From NCBI GenBank assembly GCA_029204225.1, contig CM055095.1, forward strand, positions 39,732,141-39,796,140: a stretch of DNA of 64,000 bases, in the 5' to 3' direction. The stretch comes from Diphasiastrum complanatum (lineage: Eukaryota; Streptophyta; Lycopodiopsida; Lycopodiales; Lycopodiaceae). Shown here piece after piece: positions 35,890 to 47,266 of this stretch. Made by a program: the position numbers and the translations under genes. Under the pieces are notes generated by a model. The model did not search any database, had not been told where the DNA came from, and was given only the letters and a program-made list of their open reading frames with translations. Within the stretch, counting starts at the first letter, position 1, and every line of letters starts with the position of its first letter.

Positions 35890-37247
35890 ATCGATATAAA
35901 AAAAGCTCCCTACTGAAACAATCCAAGACTACACCTATCGGATCTATCATCTAGTGAAGGATTGTGGTCCCCGATTCCCCAATAGATTATCATGGCAAAA
36001 TACTATGCCGGACTGCCCAAAAGGATCAGATCTGGTGTGGAAGAGTTAGCATCCTATGCGTCGCTTGCACAACTTTGTAAGGATGCTGCCTTGATGGAAA
36101 TATTATTCGGGAAGAAGGATTTTCCCTATCCAGATGGGTAATCAGAGCCACAAAGGTCAACAACGAGCGATGATCCAACAAGAATGTAAGCCCATGCAAG
36201 GCAAAAAAGTGCAGCAAGGTCAAGCAGATCAAGTGCAGCAAAAGACCAAGAACCTTGCACTTCAAGCTATCAGCAAGCTTATGCTCACTTTATTAAGTTT
36301 CTTGAAAATGATGAATGTACCTTTTGCTTTGGAGGTCATCCAAGTACCAGGTGTCCAATCAAGAATCTGCGCTTGTTAAACGGACAAAATACAGAACAAC
36401 AGGCTTGTCGACAACAAGATCCAGTGGTTCAACGGTCAGAAGCAGAATCAAGCCAACAAGGAACTCACCAGAAGGATGGATGTCAGATTGATCCATCTAA
36501 ATCACGAGTTCCTTCAACAAACATTGGCAAGGTAGAAGTTTGGTTATATCCTCTTGCATGTCACTGCATTCAATGGAGGACCATAACAGCCTACCAGTCT
36601 ATTTTGTGAAAGATCCTAAGGGGAATCTGTTACCGGTGTATGCCTATCAACTTAGAGGTGATGGCATACTGCACTCAGTTAGGTGCTATGGATGCGGAGG
36701 AAAACACCGCCGGGCTGAATGTCCACACCGAGGGGATCCGTCAAGATTGGATCTCTCGTGTTCACAATGCGGAGTTAATCATCCATGCCGAGATTGCCCG
36801 ATGAGAAATTCACAAATAGCCAGGAGGCATTTGGCCTATGTAGACCTACATGCACCTGTGGTGACCCTTCCACCTCGAACGCACTATAAAAGAAAAATCT
36901 TAGTGCCACCAGGCTATGAAGTGAGTGATGAAGAAGACAATCTGGCAAAAGTCCCAAAGTACGCAAAGATACCCTCGGGCAAACAAGTAAAACCATCACA
37001 GAAGACAGAGATGGTAGAATCCATCACGCCAATGGTAATTGAGGAAGTCAAGAAATTGGCATCCGATGAAGTCCAACGGATTTTACCAAGTCTCTTGGCG
37101 CAATCACTGCAAAGAATTCTTAGTGATGAAGTACAAAGGGGACTAGCGTCAACAGGGCAACTTGAAAGAAAAGTGCCATCACTCAGCCTTCAACGGGGAA
37201 GTGCAATGACCAAGGGAAGACTAAAGTTGATGATTGTCCCTCAATGA
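35890..37247 (+). pseudogene. TR-GAG gag-like protein, copy 1, with zinc knuckles
   Basis: Pieces in order. At about 35910-36140, RFPNRLIMAKYYAGLPKRIR and GVEELASYASLAQLCKDAAL resemble the C-terminal half of a gag core. At about 36295-36350, CTFCFGGHPSTRC is one knuckle (C-x2-C-x3-H-x4-C). The frame 36540-37247 has two more, CYGCGGKHRRAEC and CSQCGVNHPCRDC, followed by a basic stretch and a helix-rich segment with SLLAQSLQRILSDEVQ. Frames are offset by shifts and the last frame ends at 37247, with non-coding text to 37826. No protease, RT or integrase motif is seen. It would bind RNA through the knuckles. Confidence 0.7.
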
Positions 37248-37826
37248 GCAAGATTCAACCAGAGTCTCATCGTTCCATAATGCAGCAGCCCAAACCAACG
37301 CCAAATCCGGGTATATCCATTTTTCAAAGGCCAAACCAGGGAATCCAAGCCCAAATAGGCCTCCAGTACAGCAAGCACTAGCACCTACAATGACAAAGCC
37401 TTGTCCTAAATCTTTGATATTGATTGTTGAGGAAAGTCTTCATGGACAGACAAGAGAGTCAAGCAAGCATGTCATATCCACATTATGATTTGGGGGAGTC
37501 CATGATGTTGGGACCAGTTGCGCCAATCTATGAGGATCCAGTTTTATCTTGGGATACTCTGATGGAATGCCTCAACTACCCAATTGTTGATGAACAAGGT
37601 TATCCGTAATGGCCACCAGACCCTTATGGGTATTATTGAAAATCTGGCAAGTCCCAGTTCTTGCTGATCATCCACTAATAAAGCCTCAAGTTTTTCGTAA
37701 GCGAATTCTATCCACGCTTTTCCTGAAGTAGCCATGTCCCAGTAATAAAAGAACTGACAATAGCGCCCCTTCACGACAGTTCCAGCCTAGTATCGAGGGA
37801 CCGACACTACTTTGGGCCGTGGACCC
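37248..37826 (+). other. 3' non-coding end of TR-GAG internal region 1
   Basis: No gene. A phrase near its end, 'GAGGGACCGACACTACT' (about 37796-37812), is the reverse complement of text at 24676-24692 just inside the minus-strand LTR-like segment. This is a second sign that the gag-pro element and the TR-GAG family are related. Confidence 0.5.
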
Positions 37827-38529
<703 letters not shown>

Positions 38530-38530
38530 G

Positions 38531-38548
38531 TGGCGCCGTTGTCGGGGA
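38531..38548 (+). other. primer-binding site, TR-GAG copy 2
   Basis: TGGCGCCGTTGTCGGGGA one base after the LTR end, the canonical form seen in many plant Gypsy elements. Confidence 0.8.
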
Positions 38549-39643
38549 AGACCAAGAACCTTGCACTTCAAGCTGTCAACAAGCTTATGCTTGCTCTATT
38601 AAGTTTTTTGAAAAGGATGAATGTACATGCTATTTTGGAAATTATCCGAGTGCAAGATGTCCAATCAAGAATCCTCGACATGATGGACCAAAGGTGGAGC
38701 AGAAGGTCCGATAGCCAGATCTAGCGGTTCAACGGTCAGAAGCAGAATCAAGCCAACAAGGAGCTCATCTGAAGGATGGATGTCAGATTGATCCATCTAA
38801 ACCACGAGTTTCTTCAACAAACAGTGGCAAGGTAGAAGTTTTGGTTATATCCTCTTGCATGTCACCAAACTCAATGGAGGACCATAATAGCCTACCGGTC
38901 TATTTTGTGGAAGATCCAAAGGGAACCTGTTACCGGTGTATGCCTATCAACTTAGAGACGATGACATACTGCACTCAATTTTGTGCTATGGATGCAGAGG
39001 GAAACACCACCATGTTGAATGTCCACACCGAGGGGATCCGTCAACATTTGATCCCTCGTGTTCACAATGCGGAGTTAATCATCCATGCCAAGATTGCCCG
39101 ATGAGAAATTCACAAATAGCCAAGAGGCATTTGGCCTATGTAGACCTACATGCACCTGTGGTGACCCTTCCACCTCGAACGCACTATAAAAGAAAAATCT
39201 TAGTGCCACCGGGCTATGAAGCGAGTGATTAAGAAGACAATGTGGCAAAAGTCCCAAAGTACGCAAAGATACCCTCAGGCAAACAAGTAAAACCATCACA
39301 GAAGATAGAGATGGTAGAATCCATCACGCCAATGGTAATTGAGGAAGTCAAGAAATTGGCATTCGATGAAGTCCAATGGATTTTACCAAGTCTCTTGGCA
39401 CAATCACTGCAAAGAATTCTTAGTAATGAAGTACAAAGGGGACTAGCGTCAACAGGGCAACTTGAAGGCAATTCAGCACAAGATCCAAGGAAAAGTGTCA
39501 TCACGCAGCCTTCAACAGGGAAGTGCAATGACCAAGGGAAGACTAAAGTTGATGATTGTCCCTCAATGAGCAAGATTCAACCAAAGTCTCACTGTTCCAT
39601 AATGCAGCAGCCCAAACCAATGCCAAATCCGTGTATATCCATT
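38549..39643 (+). pseudogene. TR-GAG gag-like protein, copy 2, internally deleted
   Basis: Nearly identical to 36240-37290 but joined almost directly to the primer-binding site: the leader, its tandem repeat and the first gag piece are deleted. Knuckles: CTCYFGNYPSARC, with Y in place of the knuckle histidine, near 38612-38655; CYGCRGKHHHVEC and CSQCGVNHPCQDC at 38936-39232. A stop (TAA) at about 39231 splits the frame, which continues as 39242-39679 with KVPKYAKIPSGKQ and SLLAQSLQRILSNEVQ. The last residues run into LTR copy 3. Confidence 0.7.
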
Positions 39644-40268
<625 letters not shown>

Positions 40269-40312
40269 CTTCTACAACTATTGCATCCACGAACATCAAT
40301 GCAACAACTGAG

Positions 40313-40612
40313 TTGATGATTAACGAGTTCAAAAAACTTGGTCAAAAGCAGCAGATGCAGCTAGAGAAGATACAGTCACAGTTCAATGCAAAGCTGAATG
40401 CATTAGAAGAACAGCAAGCTAAGAGTGACAAAGCAGGTGAAAAGTTTGCAAAAACTTTTTCTAGTCGGATAAATGTTTGGTGTGCGATCTGTGTTGGAAA
40501 TCACACCATTAATGCTAGACGCCCATCAATGTACATACGATGTGATTTCAAAACATTCTCTCCTTCCACATGTCGCTCTTCCAAAGAACAGGCATTGGCA
40601 TTCAAGTTATAA
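40313..40612 (+). pseudogene. coiled-coil/zinc-knuckle gag-like fragment
   Basis: The frame encodes a short coiled-coil (FKKLGQKQQMQLEKIQSQF) followed by WCAICVGNHTINA, which looks like the first half of a knuckle (C-x2-C-x3-H) without the last cysteine. It begins about 45 bp after LTR copy 3 and may be the remnant of a further internal region of a related element. Confidence 0.4.
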
Positions 40613-40614
40613 AC

Positions 40615-41660
40615 CTACATTCTCCATTGGTGACGACATAGAGCATGCCAATCACCCCAATTGTATTGAGGTCCTGCATAAGGCATTAATGTGACAACAC
40701 TATTCAAGGGGACATTAATGCTAGTCAAAGAAAATAAACCCAATCCCGCATTAGGAAAGTGCTCACTTGGCTTGATCATGTACATATGACCCCAATATGA
40801 AAATGATGCTTCACATAATGGTAGTGGTACTCTATCAGGCCAACATGAATATTTCTTTCTAGCAAAGGGCTTAACCAATGCTTCTAGGTAGAGAGGAAGG
40901 GGAGACTCAGTCAATGAATTTAAAACATTCTTGGATAAGTCAACAGTATGTAAATTTGGTTGTTCATTTTCAAATCTTGTCAAAATGCATCCAAGTCGCG
41001 TTCTTTTTTTTAATGGAGCAAATCTAGATGAGATAGGAAGAAGATGAGATTCTACACAAGGTATGTGAGGTGATGTGGGATGGATAGAATCGATGTGAGG
41101 TGATGTGGGATGGATAGAATCGATGTGAGGTGTCATGAGATAGATCGAATCGATGTGTGGTGATATCATGGAATGAATAGTAGAATTTGCATGAGGTGTT
41201 GTGGGATGGATAGAATCGATGTGAGGTGTCATGGGATGGATAGAATCGATGTGAGGTGTCCTGAGATAGATAGAATCGATGTGTGGTGACATCGTGGAAT
41301 GAATAGAATCCATAGTAGAATTTGCATGAGGTGTTGTGGGATGGATAGAATCCATGTGACGGTGTCATGGGATGAATAGAATCTATGTGTGGTGATATCA
41401 TGGGATGAATAGATTCCATGGAAAGTATCTATTTGAGGTGTGGTAAGGTGAGTGACGTGTGAAATGGAAAGATGCATAACTTCCACATCATGAGGTGTGT
41501 AGTGACTAGTGACATCATTATGATCATCAACAAGATCTTCGTCTAATGTCAAAGATGATCCAAAATCGATATTTCTTATCTTGTTGATAAGATTGTCAAT
41601 CGACGTGTTATAAGACATTGACACCAATGTATTATTCTGCAAGAGTGAAACATTACACAA
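40615..41660 (-). pseudogene. ORF with decapeptide repeats and a SET-like tail
   Basis: On the minus strand a frame starting at 41660 (MCNVSLLQNN...) shifts near 41360 into 41355-40615. The centre is about a dozen copies of a DSIHP-(T/M)-(T/S)-PHI decapeptide, coded by a 30-bp minisatellite (about 41060-41420). The C-terminal part includes RLGCILTRFENEQPNLHTVD and then PNAGLGLFSLTSINVPLNSV and YAGPQYNWGD. The 'NAGLG(L/V)F' step resembles the start of a SET domain, but the N-H-S core and the catalytic tyrosine are not seen. The frame stops at 40615, beside the gag fragment. Function is unknown; a transposon-captured gene piece is possible. Confidence 0.35.
41062..41420. repeat. 30-bp minisatellite, 'GGATGGATAGAATCGATGTG'
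   Basis: About twelve units of a 30-bp repeat containing GGATGGATAGAATCGATGTG and GAGGTGTCATG variants. Some units are interrupted by 'AGAATTTGCATGAGGTGTTG', giving a higher-order pattern. It codes for the decapeptide repeats on the minus strand, so the unit length is a multiple of three. Confidence 0.85.
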
Positions 41661-41984
41661 GCATTAGTTTTTTTTTTTTCAAAAAAATTACACACAAATT
41701 TAACAAGATCCACGAATATCTTTATCACTAAAACATTTAGATACCTTACCAATGTCAAGTTGCTTGAACGAATATGACATTGTCTAATTCATGAAGAAAA
41801 GAAGCTGATTCAAGCAAACTATGAAATAGAAGTTTGATTTCTTTTAACTATTTAGAAAACTAAGCAATAATTAATACATATTTGTCATTTTTAAAAAATC
41901 ATCAAAATCTTCAAAATCCCGAGTTTGGAAAAACCAAGTAACTTGAATTTGATACTTACATGTGAAACAACTCTATTTTGGTCC

Positions 41985-43850
41985 CTATCGCTTGACATAG
42001 CCCATTGAATAATCAATAACTAACCAGCATCACATGAGATAGCTCAAACAGCTTGATGTCTATCAATGTAAAAAGTCTCATTTTGGCACTTCTCACACGA
42101 GGCTCCTCATAGAGTGATCAACTTTGAGGGATTTCATCTAAATAGATTAAATTTGTTGCCTATCATTTGAGAATTCCAAAATTTGATGCCCAATGTATAA
42201 TTTTTTTTCTTATCACCCAACATGGCTCATCAAGTTATTAGACTCAACTAGTTTCAAATCTAGTATATTTTGTTGCACCAGTTATTGTTGACATTTGATC
42301 CCTATCACATCAGATAGCTCAAATTTGCTATCTACCATTAAAGATAGTTGTCTTAGAATAGCTCAAATTCAATGCCTAACGTGTGATTTTGATGCTGATC
42401 ACTCGACATGGCTGATCAAGGGATTAGACTCAACTAGTTTTGAATCTAGTATAAGATCTAGTAGAAGAGTTAGCAAATGGTTGCTTGCGAGCCTTTGAGA
42501 ATAGCCTCCTTTGCTTAAATCCATTTACAATTCAAGTATCATAATAGAGCAAACACCTTCCTTGAAATGAACATCTAAACCACTATCCATTAGTTGCCCA
42601 ACACCAAGCAAGCTCCTAGTAAGATTAGAAACATAGTGTACATTTTCTATATCCAATCTTTTAGAGGATCCAAGACCTAAAGAGATTGTTCCCACTCAAT
42701 CTATTCTACATTTTTGATCACTTGCTGTTAGAATAGACTTTTTACAACCTAAAAAAGGTACAAGAATTGAGAAGAATTTTTTTTGGAATGTCATGTGGGA
42801 ACTAGCCCCACTCTCAATCCACCATGTGTCATTGGAGTAGCTCTTGCTTGTTGGTGTAGATGCCATCAAGGATGAATCAACTTCATCCTCATAATACTCA
42901 ATGGTAAGGTTGTCTTGCTTACTCTCATCTTGTGCATTCTTCTTTTTGTAGCACTGGGATGCAAAGTGCCTTCCACAAAAGAAGCACTTTTGTTTGGCTT
43001 TGTCTTTATTCTTTCCTTTAGAGCTTGATTCTTGATCATCATCACTTTTGCCATGCTTTGGATCTTTTTCTTGGACTTCCATCATGTAGTACATTTAGAT
43101 TGATTGTTTTTTATCGCTTATCAATGGAATTGACCCCTATCATGCGATATAGCTCAAAATTATTGTCTATCACTTTGAGTGATCAAGTTAGAGTAATTTT
43201 GAGTTTATGACATTCATGTAACTTTGAATGTTGTGCTTGCATGTGAGACAACTCAATTTTGGTCCTAATTACTCATCATTGTCCTTTGAGTGATCATAAT
43301 TGACCAACGTCACATCAGATAGCTCAATCTTGGTGTCTATCAATGTAAATAGCCCCATTTTGGTGTCTTTATCACTCGAGAAAGTCAAAATTTGCTACCT
43401 AACATATGATTTTGTTGCTACCCCTATTACACATGATAGCTTAAATTTTATGTCTATGCGTGGTTTTGTTGCTTATCACCCGACACGGTTCATCAACTGA
43501 TCAAACTCAACCAATCCCAAGTCTAGTACTCTAAGATAGCTCAAGCTTGACCCATTGTCAACGAAATTGACTCATATCACATGAGATAACTAAAATTTGA
43601 TGTGTATATTTTGGAATAGCTACTTTTGGTGCATATCACTAAAGGTTTCTCATAAAGTGACCAAATTCGAGAAATTGTGTGCTCATGCAATAGATTAAAT
43701 TGATTCCCATCACTTTAGATAGTTCAAATCTAATGTCCAATACAAGATCTTGGTCCTTATCACGTCTTGACATAGAAGATCGAGTGACTGAACTTGGTCA
43801 ATCTATGATTTGGAACAATCAATTTTGGCCCCTAATAGATTGAATCTAGT
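41985..43850. repeat. degenerate ~190-bp repeat rich in 'CTATCAC..GATAGCTCA', interrupted by a Copia fragment
   Basis: A landmark phrase, 'CACTCGACATGGCT.ATCAA' followed by 'CTCAACTAGTTT.AATCTAGTAT', occurs at about 42216-42270, 42404-42455 and 43477-43530. Phrases of the type 'CCTATCACATGAGATAGCTCAAATTTGATG' recur about every 60 bp throughout. The middle, 42480-43100, is a Copia remnant that splits the array. Confidence 0.6.
42540..43094 (-). pseudogene. Ty1/copia gag-knuckle and protease remnant
   Basis: The minus frame 43094-42696 reads CFFCGRHFASQCYKKK (knuckle with its histidine spacing altered), an acidic stretch, and WWIESGASSHMTF, the Copia protease active site with ESGA where DSGA is usual. 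Continuing past a stop, VHYVSNLTRSLLGVGQL and GLDVHF near 42640-42560 complete the protease end. Only this slice of a Copia element is present, and it belongs to a different lineage from the one at 50.8 kb (WYFDSGASQHMT there). Confidence 0.7.
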
Positions 43851-45496
43851 CTTTGGGCAGGATGATTAGTCTGCTACTTGGAAGGACAAGAGAGCAATAG
43901 TTTTATTTTAAGAAGAGATTATGGCAGCAGAGATCTAATATAGGAGCATGAGCACTTCAACAAATGGACATTGCAAATGCTCAATGTTTCCTTGTCCCCC
44001 ATCACTATCTCAAGAAAAGCACATTTTACGTTCGCAATGATCCTTTGAAATCAAATTCGATTGTGATACAATTAAACCTGGCGATCCTCTTAGCATCACA
44101 ACCAAGGATTTCACAAACAAATATGTTTGATCCATTTCTCAACGCTAGCAATCATCTAACAACGTCCGCCAAGTTATTTCCTTTCCATCCACTCAACACA
44201 AAGTCCGAAAACACCCCATGACATTCCCCTGCGCTCTTGTCAATTGCTCCCATCTCCATCCATCAACAATCGACCCTTCATGAAAAAAACCCACCTCCAA
44301 TCCCTCATCGGATTCCACCCACAGAGATTTCAGATCTCTTCTATCCCGAGTCTTCTTTCAACTGGCTTTAACCGCATAGCACACAACCATGTTCCTCGAA
44401 ATCTATTAGCTCATTAAAATCATACTTCATGGAAGTAGTAGTATATCTACCGTCCCTCAGTGTATTACAAAGAAGAAGAAAGAAGATTGCGCCCAGCTTA
44501 ACACATGTTTTTTTATTTTAAAAAAAACATGGTCCTCTTGTACCCAAAATATGTCATATCAATCACATGCTTGTGTCCTTAAAAGTTCATGCTTAAAAAT
44601 TTGTCATATCACCCACATGCTTTTGTCCTCAAAAAAATTTATAAAATAAGAGTTAAATCACTTTTCTAATTCCATAATTTGTCTTTTTGACAAACCACTC
44701 GCTATATGACACCTTCCAAGCCATAATCACATATTTCCAGGCAAAAAAAAAATTGCGTGGCACTGCCACGCGTGGCAAAAAAATGCGTGGCATAGCCACG
44801 CGACACTTGAAATCTGAAAACTGTATATAAATGCCCTCATTCAATATTTCTCCACGTCTGGTATATTTTGAATGCATAATGCTATCATAAGTTAGCTGGA
44901 TCGAATTCTTTGCTGAACCCACCCATGTTTCATTCACAAAGCTAGAAATGTGTGCTCATATTCATACACAACAAACGACAGATGTCATAGATGAACACCA
45001 CTCTACAAGGTGACTAGAAAATTCCAAAGTAGGAGCATCTTGATGGCGAATTTAAAATTGAAGCAACTTGGAGCGGTGTCTTAAGCGAAAACTACTACTA
45101 AGGGTGTGAGGACCACTTGTGGGAACTAAGTCCATTAAAAAATGAGCTTGGCTCATTGTGTGTGAAAACAAAACCCCAAGGAATCTAGAGCTTAAACTAG
45201 GAGTGGAGACCACCTCAAACACTCTCTCACTTAACTAGAGCCCATGGATCAAACCTTGTTGCAAGAGGCATTTATGCCATTCTATGCCTATGTTGTGCTC
45301 AAACTAGCATGAGAGCAGAATGACAGAGTAATTGATCGTCAAGCAACGAAATTGGTCGAAGAAGGTGCGAAGTGGGTGATTGATCAAGAAGCAACAGGAG
45401 TCGTGGATTAAAGGGCAAAGAAGCTGTGTAATTAACGGTGTGTGAATTGACTGCCAGATTAGCGAGCTCTTAGATTCCAGAACTGATTTCTGAAAC
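43851..45496. other. intergenic, upstream region of the CXE gene
   Basis: No convincing gene. Two hairpins lie at 44755-44801. A TATATAAATGCC box is at about 44824, some 700 bp before the CXE start, too far to be assigned without transcript data. 45300-45500 is compatible with a 5' UTR. Confidence 0.45.
44755..44801. promoter_or_regulatory. paired 17-bp hairpins with CGCG cores
   Basis: GCGTGGCACTGCCACGC (44755-44771) and GCGTGGCATAGCCACGC (44785-44801) are two near-identical stem-loops 30 bp apart. The junction of the first with its 3' flank gives the palindrome CCACGCGTGG, which contains a CGCG core of the type bound by CAMTA factors. They may be regulatory or a MITE relic. Confidence 0.4.
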
Positions 45497-45541
45497 TTGG
45501 TGCAGGTGGGAGGCTCATCGCGTTTGCGGAGCAGCTCAGAC

Positions 45542-46555
45542 ATGGCGTCTGGAGTTAAGGCTGAGGTAATTGGTGTTAAATTCTTCTGTGATGGAACAGT
45601 AGACAGAAGTCAGCACGATCAGCTCATTCCCACTGTGCCCCCAAGTCCGTCAATCGCCACTGCAGGTGCCTTCTCCAAGGATGTGCCCTTTGACAGCAGT
45701 ATCGGAGTATGGGGTCGAGTTTATCTTCCTGAATCAGTGTTCTCTTGTTGTGAGTCAGACGACGGGAATGCAGGCAGGCTGCCCGTCATCTTGTATTTTC
45801 ATGGAGGAGGGTTCGTGATGTGCAGTGCCGCACAAGTGATTTTTCATGAGTATTGCTGCAAGCTAGCTGCTAGGATTAGAGCTATGGTGATCTCTGTTGA
45901 GTACCGACGAGCTCCGGAGCACAAGCTTCCCGCAGCGTTTGATGACGGTTTTTTGGCTCTCAAATGGCTCCAAGGCCAACATGACGATGTTGGTGTGAAA
46001 GATCCGTGGCTATCTTCGCATGCAGACTTATCCAAGTGCATTCTGATGGGACACAGCGCTGGCGCCACGATCGTGCATCATGTAGCGCTGAAAGCAGCAG
46101 CCGCTAGGTCCGGTCATCTGCAATTTATCCGTGGTCTGATCTTAGGTGTTCCTTTTTTTGGAGGCATAGCCAGAACAAGTTCAGAAATCAAGTATGCAGA
46201 AAGCGATGAACTCGTAACCCTGGAGCTGACAGACACTTTATGGGCGCTCTCACTTCCACATGAGGCAGACAGAAGTCACCCATATTGCTCTTTCGTACCT
46301 GCGGAGAATCCCGATCTCCTGAAGACGATCCAGTGGCCACCATCGCTAGTGGTAGCAGGGGCTCTCGATCCTTTGCACGACCGTCAGATCGAATTGGTGG
46401 AGTTTATCCGGAAGGAAGGTCAACAAGTGATCCTGAAGGAGTATCCATACTACAATCACAACTTTCTTTTCCCAGAAGTACGAAGGCCAGAGGATGTAGA
46501 CGAGGCCTACATGATCATACAGCGGTTTCTTGCCGAATGTTTTCAGCAACGTTAG
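45542..46555 (+). CDS. plant carboxylesterase, CXE/GID1-like alpha/beta-hydrolase
   Basis: A single uninterrupted frame of 337 residues from ATG 45542 (MASGVKAEVIGVKFF...), close to the usual CXE length. An in-frame ATG at 45497 would add 15 residues; I prefer the second because the start MASG.. and the following IGVKFF..DGTV.RS text fit the family. Numbering from 45542: oxyanion-hole HGGGF at 87-91; nucleophile Ser172 in GHSAG; Asp276 in the GALDPLHDR segment; His306 in YNHNF. So the triad is complete, which suggests an active soluble esterase. In true gibberellin receptors the triad His is replaced, so this is more likely a CXE hydrolase than a receptor; natural substrates cannot be told. 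No intron is evident. It is the only intact gene here, flanked by repeats. Confidence 0.85.
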   Translation: MASGVKAEVIGVKFFCDGTVDRSQHDQLIPTVPPSPSIATAGAFSKDVPFDSSIGVWGRVYLPESVFSCCESDDGNAGRLPVILYFHGGGFVMCSAAQVIFHEYCCKLAARIRAMVISVEYRRAPEHKLPAAFDDGFLALKWLQGQHDDVGVKDPWLSSHADLSKCILMGHSAGATIVHHVALKAAAARSGHLQFIRGLILGVPFFGGIARTSSEIKYAESDELVTLELTDTLWALSLPHEADRSHPYCSFVPAENPDLLKTIQWPPSLVVAGALDPLHDRQIELVEFIRKEGQQVILKEYPYYNHNFLFPEVRRPEDVDEAYMIIQRFLAECFQQR

Positions 46556-46812
46556 ACCTCTGCGCTTTCATCTGTGCTTTTGTTTACACACTTAACGATC
46601 AGTCTGCCAGCTAATATGTAGGAAAAGAAAACTTCAGTTTTTGCATCAGATTCAGTAGACGTGATTGCAAGTACCACCAACCAACAAACAGCTTTAGCTT
46701 TAAATAATCGGAGTTGAAGTGGAATTTGTGACACATGATATTGTATTACTATGGAAGGACTTGGGCACATGACATTTTGCCGCCTGCGCCTTTTTGGCCA
46801 GCCCCTAGTGGT

Positions 46813-46834
46813 GCACCCTGACGCGTCAGGGTGC
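46813..46834. repeat. 22-bp perfect palindrome
   Basis: GCACCCTG-ACGCGT-CAGGGTGC reads the same on both strands, about 260 bp downstream of the CXE stop. It could be a transcript-end hairpin, a protein-binding palindrome or a relic of foldback DNA like that at 47126 and 48283. Confidence 0.7.
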
Positions 46835-46871
46835 TAAAATTATGTGGAACCCATTCTGTGCTGGCTATTTC

Positions 46872-46984
46872 CATTGTATGCACTAACCCAACGGGGTTGG
46901 CTCAACTGGTTAGCTTGGCATCCAAAGTTTCTTTGGTCCCAGGTTCGAGCCTCCCCTTGAAAACCAAGAAGCATTGTATGCACT
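46872..46984 (+). mobile_element. short tRNA-derived SINE with 13-bp target-site duplication
   Basis: An 87-bp body (46885-46971) is flanked by perfect direct repeats CATTGTATGCACT at 46872-46884 and 46972-46984. The body has an A-box-like TGGCTCAACTGGTTAGC (46898-46914) and a B-box GGTTCGAGCCT (46942-46952), the internal RNA polymerase III promoter of tRNA-derived SINEs. The body ends in GAAAACCAAGAAG. It is much shorter than typical plant SINEs (a full tRNA-unrelated part is missing), so it is either a truncated SINE or a retroposed tRNA pseudogene. Confidence 0.75.
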
Positions 46985-47125
46985 GAGGCTTCTTATTTTC
47001 ACAACAAGCATTATGAAATGGAATGGGCATATACAAAATGAGAGCACCATAAACAATTTTAATGCTCATAATGTTTTTTTAGCACACTGAAAAACAGACA
47101 AAAAAGACTCCAAGTGCCCACTACT

Positions 47126-47266
47126 TACTATGAAATGGACCGGGCACAGGCCATTCTGCCCAATAAAGCTTTCCAAAAAAAATTTAGGCGAGGCCTCGCC
47201 TAAAAAAATTCTGGAAAGCTTTATTGGGCAGAATGGCATGTGCCCGGCCCATTCCATTGCGTAATG
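47126..47266. mobile_element. palindromic foldback MITE, copy 1
   Basis: About 140 bp that folds on itself almost completely. The left arm contains ACCGGGCACAGGCCATTCTG and CCCAATAAAGCTTTCCA; the right arm has the reverse complement TGGAAAGCTTTATTGGG and CAGAATGGCATGTGCCCGGC. The centre is the perfect palindrome TAGGCGAGGCCTCGCCTA. Outer ends read TTACTATGAAATGGA and TCCATTGCGTAATG. No coding capacity. Related to the copy at 48283-48443. Confidence 0.8.

Noticed and set aside
41062-41420. CRISPR-like array of 30-bp repeats
   Set aside because: Units are head to tail without unique spacers, in a plant nuclear context; it is a coding minisatellite.
45497-46555. Gibberellin receptor GID1 proper
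   Set aside because: The triad histidine is retained (YNHNF); receptors have lost it. A CXE esterase is the safer call.
46885-46971. Functional tRNA gene
   Set aside because: A and B boxes are present, but the arms do not form a complete cloverleaf by eye and perfect direct repeats flank it, which indicates retroposition.
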